From NCBI GenBank assembly GCA_964541085.1, contig CAZIPA010000041.1, positions 1 to 13,953 on the forward strand: a DNA stretch of 13,953 nucleotides. Reading direction: 5' to 3'. A program made the position numbers and the translations under genes. Source of the DNA: UBA4644 sp964541085. Lineage in GTDB: Bacteria; Bacillota; Clostridia; Oscillospirales; Butyricicoccaceae. This document shows, one piece after another, positions 5,783-13,744 of the stretch; position 1 is the first letter of the stretch, and the number at the start of each line of letters is the position of its first letter. The notes below the pieces were generated by a model, which was not told the origin of the DNA, ran no database searches, and saw only the letters and a program-made list of their open reading frames with translations.

Positions 5783-7909
5783 ATGGTTAAACACGCAACC
5801 TTCCCCGACTATCGCGTTTATGAAACGACGCTGGGCGGCCGCAAGCTCAAGGTGGAGCTTGGCAAAATGGCCGGTCTGGCCAATGGTGCGGCGCTGGTGT
5901 CCTTCGGTGACACGACAGTGCTCACCTGTGTCACCATGGCAAAGGCCCCCCGTGACGGTATCGACTTTTTCCCGCTGAGCGTGGACTATGAAGAAAAGCT
6001 CTACGCCGTGGGCCGTATCCCCGGCAGCTTCCTGCGCCGTGAGGGCCGTCCCGGCGAACGGGCCATTCTGGCCTCCCGTATGATTGACCGGCAGATTCGC
6101 CCCTTCTTCCCCTCGGATATGCGGAACGATGTGTGCGTCAGCTGCACCGTCATGAGCGTGAATCACAACGAATCTCCCGAAGTGGCCGCCATGCTGGGCG
6201 CGTCCATTGCCCTGTCCGTGTCCGACATCCCCTGGAAGGGCCCCATCGCCGGCATTCAGGTGGGCTATACCGATGAGGAAGGCTATATCATCTGCCCCAA
6301 CAGCGACCAGCACAAGCGTTCTCAGCTGCATCTTACCGTTGCGGGCAGCATGGAAAAGGTGGTCATGATCGAGGCCGGTGCCGACCAGTTCCCCGATGAT
6401 ATGATGCTGGAGGCCATCAAGCGCGGCCACGCCGTCATTCAGGATCTGATCCAGTTCATCCGCAATATCAAGGCGGAAAACTTCAAGGAGCCCGCCGTCT
6501 ATCCCAGCATGAAGGTCTCTGAGGAGCTGTTCGAGGCTGTGAAGGGCTATGCCATGAACGCCGTGAAGGAAGCCGTGGACACCGATGACAAGACCGTGCG
6601 GGATGCCCGCATTGACGCGATTACCGCCGATGTGACCGAGCATTTTGCCGAGGAATATCCCGACAGCGCTGCGCAGATCGGTGAATGTATGTACAAGCTC
6701 CAGAAATATGTGGTGCGCCGTCTGATTCTGGACGAGGGCCGCCGTGTGGATGGCCGCAGCCTGACTGAGGTTCGTCCGCTGGCCGCCGAAGTGGGTCTGA
6801 TTCCCCGGGTTCACGGCAGCGGTATGTTCACCCGTGGCCAGACCCAGGTGCTGACCATCTGCACCCTGGGCACCCTGCGTGACGCTCAGGAGCTGGACAC
6901 CACCTTTGAAGAAACCGAAAAGCGCTATATGCATCATTACAACTTCCCCAGCTACAGCGTGGGCGAAGCCCGTCCCTCCCGCAGCCCCGGCCGTCGTGAG
7001 ATCGGCCATGGCGCTCTGGCGGAAAAGGCGCTGCTGCCCGTAATCCCCTCCGAGGAGGAGTTCCCCTATGCGCTGCGTCTGGTGAGTGAGGTTCTGTCCT
7101 CCAACGGCTCCACCTCTCAGGGCTCCATCTGCGGCAGCACGCTGGCTCTGATGGATGCCGGTGTGCCCATCAAGGCTCCTGTGGCCGGCATTTCCTGCGG
7201 TCTGGTGACCGAGGGCGACCGTCACATCACCTTCACCGACATTCAGGGCATCGAAGACTTCTTCGGCGATATGGACTTTAAGGTGGGCGGCACCAAGAAG
7301 GGCATCACTGCCATTCAGGTGGACATCAAGAATGACGGCCTGACCTATGAGATCATCGAAGAGGCTTTTGAAAAGACCCGCAACGCCCGTCTGGAAATTC
7401 TGGACGAGATCATGCTGAAGGCCATTCCCCAGCCCCGGCCCGAGGTCAGCCCCTTCGCTCCCAAGATGCTGAAGATCACCATCAATCCCGACAAGATCCG
7501 CGAGGTCATCGGCAAGGGCGGCGCTGTGATTCAGAAGATCACCGCTGACACCAACACCAAGATTGACATCGAGGATGACGGCACCGTGTGCATTGCGGCC
7601 ATCAATGCTGCCGACGGCGAAAAGGCCCGTCAGATGATCGAGGCCATTGCCAAGGATCCCGAGGTGGGCGATCTGTACTGCGGCAAGGTGACCCGGATCA
7701 TGAACTTCGGCGCCTTCGTGGAAATCGCTCCCGGCAAGGAGGGTCTGATCCGCATCAACCATCTGGCCAACCGCTTTGTGGAAAAGGTCGAGGATGTGCT
7801 GAACATCGGCGACGAGACCTGGTGCAAGGTCATCGAGATCGATGAAAAGGGCCGCATCAATCTGTCCCGCAAGCAGGCTCTGAAGGAAATGGCCGAAAAG
7901 GGCGAATAA
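5783..7909 (+). CDS. pnp: Polyribonucleotide nucleotidyltransferase (PNPase)
   Basis: Trimeric 3'-5' exoribonuclease that uses phosphate to release nucleoside diphosphates; cytoplasmic mRNA decay. It is 708 residues, full length. Order of domains: first RNase PH core (about 10-230, with FLRREGRPGERAI at 83-95), the helical linker (about 240-310), the second RNase PH core (about 315-550), KH (about 560-620) with the GKGG loop at 577-580, and S1 (about 627-698). The catalytic residues are present: D492, D498 and K500 in EDFFGDMDFK match E. coli D486, D492 and K494. In S1, F642 and F645 of the RNA-binding face are kept, but the usual histidine of GLVHIS is arginine (GLIRIN, R657). The start is ATG with AGGTGG (5768-5773) and a 9-base spacer. 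It follows rpsO and is probably co-transcribed with it. Confidence 0.98.
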   Translation: MVKHATFPDYRVYETTLGGRKLKVELGKMAGLANGAALVSFGDTTVLTCVTMAKAPRDGIDFFPLSVDYEEKLYAVGRIPGSFLRREGRPGERAILASRMIDRQIRPFFPSDMRNDVCVSCTVMSVNHNESPEVAAMLGASIALSVSDIPWKGPIAGIQVGYTDEEGYIICPNSDQHKRSQLHLTVAGSMEKVVMIEAGADQFPDDMMLEAIKRGHAVIQDLIQFIRNIKAENFKEPAVYPSMKVSEELFEAVKGYAMNAVKEAVDTDDKTVRDARIDAITADVTEHFAEEYPDSAAQIGECMYKLQKYVVRRLILDEGRRVDGRSLTEVRPLAAEVGLIPRVHGSGMFTRGQTQVLTICTLGTLRDAQELDTTFEETEKRYMHHYNFPSYSVGEARPSRSPGRREIGHGALAEKALLPVIPSEEEFPYALRLVSEVLSSNGSTSQGSICGSTLALMDAGVPIKAPVAGISCGLVTEGDRHITFTDIQGIEDFFGDMDFKVGGTKKGITAIQVDIKNDGLTYEIIEEAFEKTRNARLEILDEIMLKAIPQPRPEVSPFAPKMLKITINPDKIREVIGKGGAVIQKITADTNTKIDIEDDGTVCIAAINAADGEKARQMIEAIAKDPEVGDLYCGKVTRIMNFGAFVEIAPGKEGLIRINHLANRFVEKVEDVLNIGDETWCKVIEIDEKGRINLSRKQALKEMAEKGE

Positions 7910-7934
7910 TCCCCCGCTTCCGACACACACTCCA

Positions 7935-7962
7935 ATAGGCAGGCGTTTGCCTGCCTATTTTT
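7935..7962 (+). terminator. Intrinsic terminator of the rpsO-pnp unit
   Basis: ATAGGCAGGC (7935-7944) pairs perfectly with GCCTGCCTAT (7949-7958) around GTTT and runs into TTTTT. It lies 25 bases behind the pnp stop. Confidence 0.93.
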
Positions 7963-7988
7963 CAAAATTTCCCGCTGTCAACGGCGCG

Positions 7989-8042
7989 TTGACAAATCGA
8001 AACGCCCGTTTGGTAGCAATTTTTCCCGATTTTTGCTATGCT
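7989..8042 (+). promoter_or_regulatory. Promoter region of the XRE membrane-protein gene with a palindromic candidate operator
   Basis: A consensus -35 box TTGACA (7989-7994) is followed by TAGCAA (8014-8019) at a long 19-base spacing. A better -10 is the extended TG-C-TATGCT (8034-8042), which has no good -35. A perfect 12-base palindrome AAACG-CC-CGTTT (8000-8011) sits directly after TTGACA, a natural place for a repressor, possibly the encoded HTH protein itself. Which hexamers are used is uncertain. Confidence 0.45.
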
Positions 8043-8074
8043 ACAGAAAAAATCAGGAACGGAGACCACAGATC

Positions 8075-9370
8075 ATGACAACCTTAGGCCAAAGAATTCA
8101 GGCCCTGCGCAAAGAAGCCGGGCTCAGTCAGGAGGCGCTGGGAGAGACGCTTCATGTGTCCCGGCAGGCGGTCAGCAAATGGGAGGGTGACGGCGGCGTA
8201 CCGGAGCTGGATACGCTGATCCAGATGAGCCGTCTGTTCCATGTGCGGCTGGAGATGCTGCTGGGGCTGGAGTCCGCCCCCGAAGAAGCAGCGCCCGAGG
8301 CGGAAAACCCTGCGGAGGAATCCGCGGAAACGCCCGCATTCTCCCCGGATGCAGAACAGCGGCTGGAGGCCCTTTTGCAGCGTTACAGTCAGCAGCAGTC
8401 CGCCCCACGCCGCACGGTTCCTCTCTGGGCAAAAATCGCCTCCCTGGCGGCTGCCGCAGGCATTTTGCTGGCGGTCTTTCTGATTCCCGCCGCCAACAAT
8501 CAAAGGCTGCGGAGAGAGCTGGCCGATGTGCGGAATCGCCTTTCTACGCTGGAATCCTCCGTAAGCCACCAGAGCAGCTCCCTGCGCAGCACCATTCTCT
8601 CCGTTTTGGAGGAACAGAACGACCCGGTAAGCAGCATGGATATTCAGGTTTCCGGCTGCGATTATTCGGCGGGAACGGTAACACTCTCCCTTTCTGCCCA
8701 GCTGAAAAGCGTTGCGCCGGAGACGCAGGTGCAGTTTCTGCTGCAATGGACGGATGAAAGCGGCCAGACCCAACAGGACGAAACCGCGTGGGTATCTGCC
8801 TATCCCAATGCCCAATCGCAGTTTACCCTGCCTTTGTACGAAAGCGATGCCCAGCTGTGTTACAGTCTGCGTCTGCGGGATGCAGAGGGCACCGTGCAGC
8901 ATTCCTCCTGGAAATCTGCCGGACTGGCTCTGAGCCGTGAGGCCTTTCAGCTGGCGCTGACGGGAAGCTTGCAGGCGCTGACCTCTCTGACCTATTCCTC
9001 TTCCTTTGGCACTTCGACCACCACCACCGCTGAGTCCCCCTTGCTGACGGTGTATGCGCCGCTTCCCCAGCTACAGCCGGAAGCTGCCGTCTATACCCTC
9101 TGGCTGGAGGACACGCTTCTCTATCAGGAGACGCTGACCGTCTCCCACACATCCGATATGGATGCGGGCCGATATCGGCTGACCCCCGGCTCGCCGGAGG
9201 ATTTTCCCCTGAAGCTACAGCTGCAAAAGGGACAGACACTTACCTATCAACTACAGATTCTGGATAATTACGGGCAGGAAACCACCTTCCGTTCCACCTG
9301 TACCGCCGGAGACAGCGGTCTGGAATGGGAGGAAGCGCTTCCGGTTTCCGTCCCGCCGGACACGAACTGA
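8075..9370 (+). CDS. Membrane-anchored XRE-family HTH protein with extracytoplasmic domain
   Basis: A 431-residue protein that I do not recognise as a named family. An N-terminal XRE/Cro-C1 helix-turn-helix (about 4-63) includes LRKEAGLSQEALGETLHVSR and QAVSKWE, the typical recognition region. An acidic Ala/Glu/Pro linker (66-92) and a basic patch (RRTVPLWAK) precede one membrane segment (about 121-139). A short coiled coil (RLRRELADVRNRLSTLESSV, 144-163) then leads to a 240-residue outer region rich in Ser, Thr, Leu and beta-strand patterns. The topology suggests a one-component sensor with DNA binding inside and an ectodomain outside. The start is ATG at 8075, giving a clean HTH N-terminus and GGAG (8061-8064) upstream; a TTG at 8033 is in frame but lies inside the predicted promoter. 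The target and signal are unknown. Confidence 0.85.
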   Translation: MTTLGQRIQALRKEAGLSQEALGETLHVSRQAVSKWEGDGGVPELDTLIQMSRLFHVRLEMLLGLESAPEEAAPEAENPAEESAETPAFSPDAEQRLEALLQRYSQQQSAPRRTVPLWAKIASLAAAAGILLAVFLIPAANNQRLRRELADVRNRLSTLESSVSHQSSSLRSTILSVLEEQNDPVSSMDIQVSGCDYSAGTVTLSLSAQLKSVAPETQVQFLLQWTDESGQTQQDETAWVSAYPNAQSQFTLPLYESDAQLCYSLRLRDAEGTVQHSSWKSAGLALSREAFQLALTGSLQALTSLTYSSSFGTSTTTTAESPLLTVYAPLPQLQPEAAVYTLWLEDTLLYQETLTVSHTSDMDAGRYRLTPGSPEDFPLKLQLQKGQTLTYQLQILDNYGQETTFRSTCTAGDSGLEWEEALPVSVPPDTN

Positions 9371-9377
9371 ATCCGGT

Positions 9378-9392
9378 GCGGGCGCTGCCCGC
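9378..9392 (+). other. Small hairpin between the XRE gene and the M16 peptidase gene
   Basis: GCGGGC (9378-9383) pairs with GCCCGC (9387-9392) over a 3-base loop, 7 bases after the upstream stop. Only CTCTTAG follows, so termination would be weak, and the two genes are probably co-transcribed. Confidence 0.45.
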
Positions 9393-9414
9393 CTCTTAGA
9401 AAGGATGGCTCCTT

Positions 9415-10662
9415 ATGGTAGAAAAAAAGATACTTCCCAACGGCGTTCGCATATTGTTTGAGCCGCTGGATCATGTCCGCTCCTGCGCCATTGGCGTATG
9501 GGTGGAAAACGGCAGCTGCCACGAGCCGGAGGAGCTTTCCGGCATGGCGCATTTCATCGAGCATATGCTGTTCAAAGGCACGGAGACCCGTTCCGCCGCC
9601 CAGCTGGCACAAGCCTTTGACACCATCGGCGGACAGGTCAACGCCTTTACCACCAAGGAGCACACCTGCTTTTATGCCCGCACACTGGATACCCATGTGC
9701 AGACGGCAGCGGAGCTGCTGTGTGATATGGTGCTGCATTCCGCCTTTGCCCAGAAGGAGCTGGAGCTGGAGCGGGGCGTTGTGCTGGAGGAAATCGGTAT
9801 GTGTGAGGACACGCCGGAGGATCTGGTGGCAGAGCTGCTTTCCGCCGCCTGCTTCCCGCAGCAGCCGTTGGGACGGCCCATTCTGGGTACACCGGAGACG
9901 CTGGCGTCCATCGACCACAAGGCCATGGCAGATTACTGCCGCCGCCGGTACACCGGTGAAAATATGCTGGTGACCCTTTCCGGCAGCTTTACGGACAAGG
10001 ATCTGAAGACGGTTTTTGACCTGTTTTCCGCCGTTCCCGCCGGAGAAAAGACGGTGCTGCCCGCCGCCTCCTACCAAACTGCTGCCGTAGTCAAGCGCAA
10101 GGAGATCGAGCAGAATCATCTTTTACTTGTCTTTCCTGCCGTGGCCGCCGCCGATCCCAAACGCTATCCGCTGGCAGTGCTGAACAATGTGCTGGGCGCC
10201 GGTATGAGCAGCCGCCTGTTCCAGCGGGTGCGGGAGCGGGCCGGTCTGTGCTATTCCATTTACAGCTATACCAGCCTGTACGCCAACGCCGGTGTGCTGG
10301 GGGTCTATGTGGCGCTGGGCCGGAAAATGCAGCAGGATGCCCTGCATATAATCCGGGAAGAGCTTTTGCTGCTGCGGGAGCAGGGCATCACGCAGGATGA
10401 GCTCGTCCGGGCCAGGGAGCAGCTGAAGGCATCCCTTCTCATGGGGCTGGAAAGCACCAGCGCCCGGATGTCCGCCATGGCCCGCAGCGAAATGACCTTC
10501 GGCACCTTTGTTTCCCCGGAGGAAACAGTCGCTCTGCTGGAGGCCGTCACCCGGGAGGATGTGCTGGCGCTGGCCCGGGAGCTGCTGGATTGGGACAGGC
10601 TCTCCTTCTCCGCCGTGGGCAATGTGGACGCACCGGAGGATTATCTTAAGCTGCTGCACTGA
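9415..10662 (+). CDS. M16-family zinc metallopeptidase (MlpA/YmxG-like)
   Basis: Single-domain-pair inverzincin peptidase of 415 residues, the normal bacterial length for the mitochondrial-processing-peptidase beta-like group. The zinc motif HFIEH is at 46-50 (H46, E49 catalytic base, H50), and the third ligand is E126 in ELERGVVLEEIGM, with E119 seven residues before it as in active family members. IGGQVNAFTTKE follows the usual pattern. The second half carries LGAGMSSRLFQRVRE and GLCYSIYSY, the conserved elements that complete the active site. There is no signal peptide, so it should act in the cytoplasm. The start is ATG with AAGGA (9401-9405) and a 9-base spacer. Its position downstream of rpsO-pnp matches the location of mlpA in Bacillus. 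The substrate is unknown. Confidence 0.93.
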   Translation: MVEKKILPNGVRILFEPLDHVRSCAIGVWVENGSCHEPEELSGMAHFIEHMLFKGTETRSAAQLAQAFDTIGGQVNAFTTKEHTCFYARTLDTHVQTAAELLCDMVLHSAFAQKELELERGVVLEEIGMCEDTPEDLVAELLSAACFPQQPLGRPILGTPETLASIDHKAMADYCRRRYTGENMLVTLSGSFTDKDLKTVFDLFSAVPAGEKTVLPAASYQTAAVVKRKEIEQNHLLLVFPAVAAADPKRYPLAVLNNVLGAGMSSRLFQRVRERAGLCYSIYSYTSLYANAGVLGVYVALGRKMQQDALHIIREELLLLREQGITQDELVRAREQLKASLLMGLESTSARMSAMARSEMTFGTFVSPEETVALLEAVTREDVLALARELLDWDRLSFSAVGNVDAPEDYLKLLH

Positions 10663-10677
10663 GCTTTACGCAGATTC

Positions 10678-10712
10678 ACACACAGGGACACGCTTCCCTG
10701 TGTGTATTTTTT
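10678..10712 (+). terminator. Intrinsic terminator of the M16 peptidase gene
   Basis: An 11-bp perfect stem, ACACACAGGGA (10678-10688) with TCCCTGTGTGT (10695-10705), a 6-base loop, then A and six T's. The T-run overlaps the TAA stop of the convergent spoIIID gene. On the minus strand no U-run follows the stem, so it mainly serves the plus strand. Confidence 0.92.
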
Positions 10713-10971
10713 ATGATTCCGTATGCATCCGGCGATATTTTTCCCGTGTCGCCTGTCCGCCCCGGAGATGCCTTTCCCGCTTGTTTTCCTCCAGAACGGC
10801 CCGCACCTGCCGATACAGCCCGGGATTAATGGTATACAGCCGGGTGGTCACATCCTTATGTACGCTGGATTTGCTCAAGCCGTACCGCTTTGCCGCCGCA
10901 CGAACGGTTGCCCGGTGCTCCACAATATAATTACCCAGCACACAGGCCCGTTCCTCCATGTTTTCTGTCAC
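10711..10971 (-). CDS. spoIIID: Sporulation transcription factor SpoIIID
   Basis: DNA-binding regulator that, in Bacillus, works in the mother cell to activate or repress SigE- and SigK-dependent genes. It is 86 residues with a helix-turn-helix TVRAAAKRYGLSKSSVHKD (22-40) and the family signature INPGLYRQVRAVL and RHLRGGQAT near the C-terminus. The start is GTG (10969-10971): AAGGGGAG (10981-10988) lies 9 bases upstream, and the length from this GTG to the conserved ER dipeptide equals that recalled for B. subtilis SpoIIID. The in-frame ATG 12 bases later has no ribosome binding site. It is convergent with the M16 peptidase and divergent from the Ca2+-ATPase. I could not assign a SigE promoter by eye. 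Confidence 0.93.
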   Translation of the reverse strand: MTENMEERACVLGNYIVEHRATVRAAAKRYGLSKSSVHKDVTTRLYTINPGLYRQVRAVLEENKRERHLRGGQATREKYRRMHTES

Positions 10972-10976
10972 GCTTC

Positions 10977-11100
10977 CACACTCCCCTTGCCAGTCTGCTG
11001 CTCCAGCCTATGCGCCCCGGCCCGCCATTATGCGGAAAAAGCGCAGGCATAGCCTGCCCGGCCCCTGCATAGGCTTGTACCAAACTGCACTGGGAGTGTG
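10977..11100. repeat. Nested inverted repeats in the spoIIID/ATPase intergenic region
   Basis: Outer pair: CACACTCCC (10977-10985) and GGGAGTGTG (11092-11100), which contain the ribosome binding sites of the two divergent genes. Inner pair: AGCCTATGC (11005-11013) and GCATAGGCT (11067-11075). A separate hairpin GCAGGC-ATA-GCCTGC (11043-11057) lies between. All stems are perfect. No confident promoter was recognised for either gene; the best candidates are TTGCCA-N16-TATGCG (10987-11014, plus) and a CATAAT box (minus), both weak. Confidence 0.7.
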
Positions 11101-11105
11101 ATGCT

Positions 11106-13706
11106 ATGGAAACCAATCAGGCCACCGGCCTGCGAAGCTTTGAGGTGGCGGTCGCCCGGGAGGCATATGGCAGCAATGCCCTTCCCCTGCCCCGGCGAAA
11201 ATCCTTTGCCGCCCGACTGCTGGAAAATCTCAGCGACCCGATCATTAAAATCCTGCTGATAGCGCTGGCAGTAAATCTGCTGTTTCTCTTTCGGGGCGAA
11301 GGATGGTTTGAGACAGCAGGCATTGCCGCTGCGGTGTTTGCGGCGGCGCTGATCTCCACCCTCTCAGAATCCAGCAGCGAAAACGCCTTTCTGCGCCTTC
11401 AGCAGGAGGCTTCCCGCACCACCTGTCGGGTACGCCGGGAGGCGCTGTTGCAGGAGGTGTCTGCTGAAGAGCTGGTTCCCGGCGATCTGGTGCTGCTGGA
11501 GGCCGGAGAGGGCATCCCGGCAGACGGCGTTCTGGTGAAGGGAGAGGTGTACTGTGACCAGTCTGCCCTCACAGGCGAAAGCCGGGAATGCCGCAAGCAG
11601 CCTGCGCCCCCGGAAATGCCGGAACGATGGGATCCTGCCAGCCCACACCTGCTGTTTCGCGGCGCAAACATTGCCTCCGGCGAAGGACTGATGCAGGTGC
11701 TGCGCACCGGGGAACAGACGCTGTTCGGCAGCATGGCCCAATCGCTGGGAGAACAGCCCCGGGAAAGCCCTCTGAAGCTGCGGCTGGGACGGCTGGCCCG
11801 ATCCATGAGCCGTCTGGGCTATGGTGCGGCGCTGCTGGTGGCGCTGGCTGATCTGTTCCACCAGATCGTCATTGACAACGCTTTCGTGCCGTCCCTGATG
11901 CTGGCGCAGCTTTCCCGGCCGGATGCCCTGCTGGAGGTGCTGCTCCATGCGGCGACGCTGGCCATCAGTGTGGTCATTGTAGCCGTGCCGGAGGGGCTGC
12001 CCATGATGATTACCGTGGTGCTTTCCCGCAGTATGCTCCGGATGCAGAAAAACGGCGTGATGGTGCGCAAGCTCACCGGCATTGAAACCGCCGGAAGCTT
12101 GGATCTGCTGTTCACCGACAAAACCGGCACTCTCACCCGGGGACGGCTGACGGTGGAGGGTCTGCTTTTGGGTGACGGAAGCACCCTTTCCCCCGGTGCG
12201 CTGGCAGAACAGTCCCGGTTATCTGCGGCGCTGCGGGAATGCTGTCTGCTGAACACCTCTGCCGGATGGAGTCCTCACGGCCCCGCCGGCGGCAACGCGA
12301 CCGACCGGGCGCTGCTGGAGCTGGCGGGAAAAGCTCCGGTTTCCGCCCGCCGGGTTCGTTATCAGCCCTTTGATTCCGCCCGGAAATACGCGGCGGCTTC
12401 GGTGGAAGGCGGCAGCTTTCCCTGCTATATCAAGGGCGCGCCGGAGCTGCTCCTGCCCCGCTGTACGCGATTTCTCAAAGAGGATGGACTGCATCCCCTG
12501 TCCTCTGACGCTCTTGCGCCGCTGTGGCAAAAGCAGGCTCAGCAGGGTGTCCGGGTGCTTTGTCTCTGTGCCGCGGAAAATGCGGAGCCCTCGGGGCTGA
12601 TTCTGCTGGCGCTGGCGCTGATTCGTGACGGGCTGCGCAAGGAAGCACCCGGAGCGGTTCGCCGGATCCAGTCGGCAGGGGTCCAGGTGGTGATGGTCAC
12701 GGGAGACAGCCCGGAAACGGCCCGTGCCATTGCCTCCGGGGCGGGTCTGCTGCGTGGCGGCGGTCTGGTGCTCACCTCTCATGATCTGTCACAGATGTCC
12801 GATCCGCAGGTGGCCGACGCTCTCCCTGCCCTGCGGGTGGTAGCCCGGGCGCTGCCAACGGACAAAAGCCGTCTGGTTCGCATCGCACAGGAAGCGGGCC
12901 ATGTCACCGGAATGACCGGCGATGGCATCAACGATGCACCGGCTCTGCGGCTGGCGGATGTGGGCTTTGCCATGGGCAGCGGCACCCGGGTGGCCCGGGA
13001 TGCGGGCGACATCATCATTCTGGACGACAACATTGCCTCCATCGAAAAGGCGATTCTCTTTGGCCGCACCATTTTTCACAGCATCCAGCGCTTTCTGGTG
13101 TTCCAGCTGACGCTGAACTTTACCGCCGTTGCCGTGTCCGTTCTGGGGCCGTTTTTGGGTGTGGAAACGCCGGTGACGGTGATTCAGATGCTCTGGATCA
13201 ACATGATTATGGATACGCTGGCCGGGCTGGCCTTCGCCGGAGAGCCGCCCATGGAGCGGTATATGCTGCGCCCGCCCCTGCCCCGGGATACGCCGGTGCT
13301 CACCCGCAGCATGGCCCGGCAGATCGGCGGACTGTGCCTGTATATGACGGCGCTGTGCGCCGCATTTCTCCGTCTGCCACTGTTCCGGGAACAGTTTCAG
13401 TGGGAAAGCGGACGGTTTCTCTCGGCATTTTTTGCCCTGTTTGTCTTTTCCGGACTGGCTGCGGCCTTTTGCGCCCGCACAGAACGGGCCAATCTGCTGG
13501 CTGGACTGCTGCACAATCGGGCCTTTTTGGCGATTATCGCCCTCACCGGCGTGGTGCAGCTGGGACTGCTGTATTTTGGCGGCACCCTCTTCCGCACCCA
13601 GCCCCTTCCCGCCGCCATGCTGGGACAGGTGCTGCTGCTGTCCCTCACAGTGATTCCCGCCGATCTGATGCGCAAGCTGCTGTTTCCGGGAAAAGAAACA
13701 GAATGA
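11106..13706 (+). CDS. P2-type calcium-transporting P-type ATPase (PMCA/SERCA-like)
   Basis: Membrane pump that couples ATP hydrolysis to cation export, most likely Ca2+; 866 residues. Motifs in order: an N-terminal GLRSFEVAVAREAYGSNALP segment as in P2 ATPases, TGES (156-159, dephosphorylation), PEGLP in membrane segment 4 (295-299, E296 a cation ligand), the phosphorylated Asp in DKTGTLT (D338), KGAPE (443-447, nucleotide binding), TGDSPET (532-538) and TGDGINDAP (604-612). N671 in segment 5 and WINMIMDT (N699, D703) in segment 6 resemble plasma-membrane Ca2+ pumps rather than Na/K or metal pumps. Four C-terminal membrane segments follow. The start is ATG with GGGAG (11092-11096) and a 9-base spacer. 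It is monocistronic, with its own terminator. Mn2+ transport cannot be excluded. Confidence 0.92.
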   Translation: METNQATGLRSFEVAVAREAYGSNALPLPRRKSFAARLLENLSDPIIKILLIALAVNLLFLFRGEGWFETAGIAAAVFAAALISTLSESSSENAFLRLQQEASRTTCRVRREALLQEVSAEELVPGDLVLLEAGEGIPADGVLVKGEVYCDQSALTGESRECRKQPAPPEMPERWDPASPHLLFRGANIASGEGLMQVLRTGEQTLFGSMAQSLGEQPRESPLKLRLGRLARSMSRLGYGAALLVALADLFHQIVIDNAFVPSLMLAQLSRPDALLEVLLHAATLAISVVIVAVPEGLPMMITVVLSRSMLRMQKNGVMVRKLTGIETAGSLDLLFTDKTGTLTRGRLTVEGLLLGDGSTLSPGALAEQSRLSAALRECCLLNTSAGWSPHGPAGGNATDRALLELAGKAPVSARRVRYQPFDSARKYAAASVEGGSFPCYIKGAPELLLPRCTRFLKEDGLHPLSSDALAPLWQKQAQQGVRVLCLCAAENAEPSGLILLALALIRDGLRKEAPGAVRRIQSAGVQVVMVTGDSPETARAIASGAGLLRGGGLVLTSHDLSQMSDPQVADALPALRVVARALPTDKSRLVRIAQEAGHVTGMTGDGINDAPALRLADVGFAMGSGTRVARDAGDIIILDDNIASIEKAILFGRTIFHSIQRFLVFQLTLNFTAVAVSVLGPFLGVETPVTVIQMLWINMIMDTLAGLAFAGEPPMERYMLRPPLPRDTPVLTRSMARQIGGLCLYMTALCAAFLRLPLFREQFQWESGRFLSAFFALFVFSGLAAAFCARTERANLLAGLLHNRAFLAIIALTGVVQLGLLYFGGTLFRTQPLPAAMLGQVLLLSLTVIPADLMRKLLFPGKETE

Positions 13707-13708
13707 AC

Positions 13709-13740
13709 AAGGGAGCAGATTTCTCTGCTCCCTTTACTTT
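13709..13740 (+). terminator. Intrinsic terminator of the Ca2+-ATPase gene
   Basis: AAGGGAGCAGA (13709-13719) pairs with TCTGCTCCCTT (13724-13734) around TTTC, followed by TACTTT with more T's. It starts 3 bases after the stop codon. Confidence 0.9.
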
Positions 13741-13744
13741 TCGA

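Noticed and set aside
5720..7930. 736-codon open frame on the minus strand opposite pnp
   Set aside because: It is a shadow of the full-length, motif-complete PNPase. Its length reflects codon bias only.
10723..11052. 109-codon plus-strand frame over spoIIID and the intergenic region
   Set aside because: It is antisense to spoIIID, which has a clear family match and a good ribosome binding site.
10986..11091. Possible yybP-ykoY type Mn2+ riboswitch before the P-type ATPase
   Set aside because: The hairpins invited the idea, but I do not see the conserved loop sequences of that riboswitch on the plus strand. The symmetry between the two divergent ribosome binding sites explains the pattern better.
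11364..11948. Several antisense and out-of-frame frames inside the P-type ATPase gene
   Set aside because: The ATPase frame has all catalytic motifs from start to stop, and the others lack ribosome binding sites and domains.
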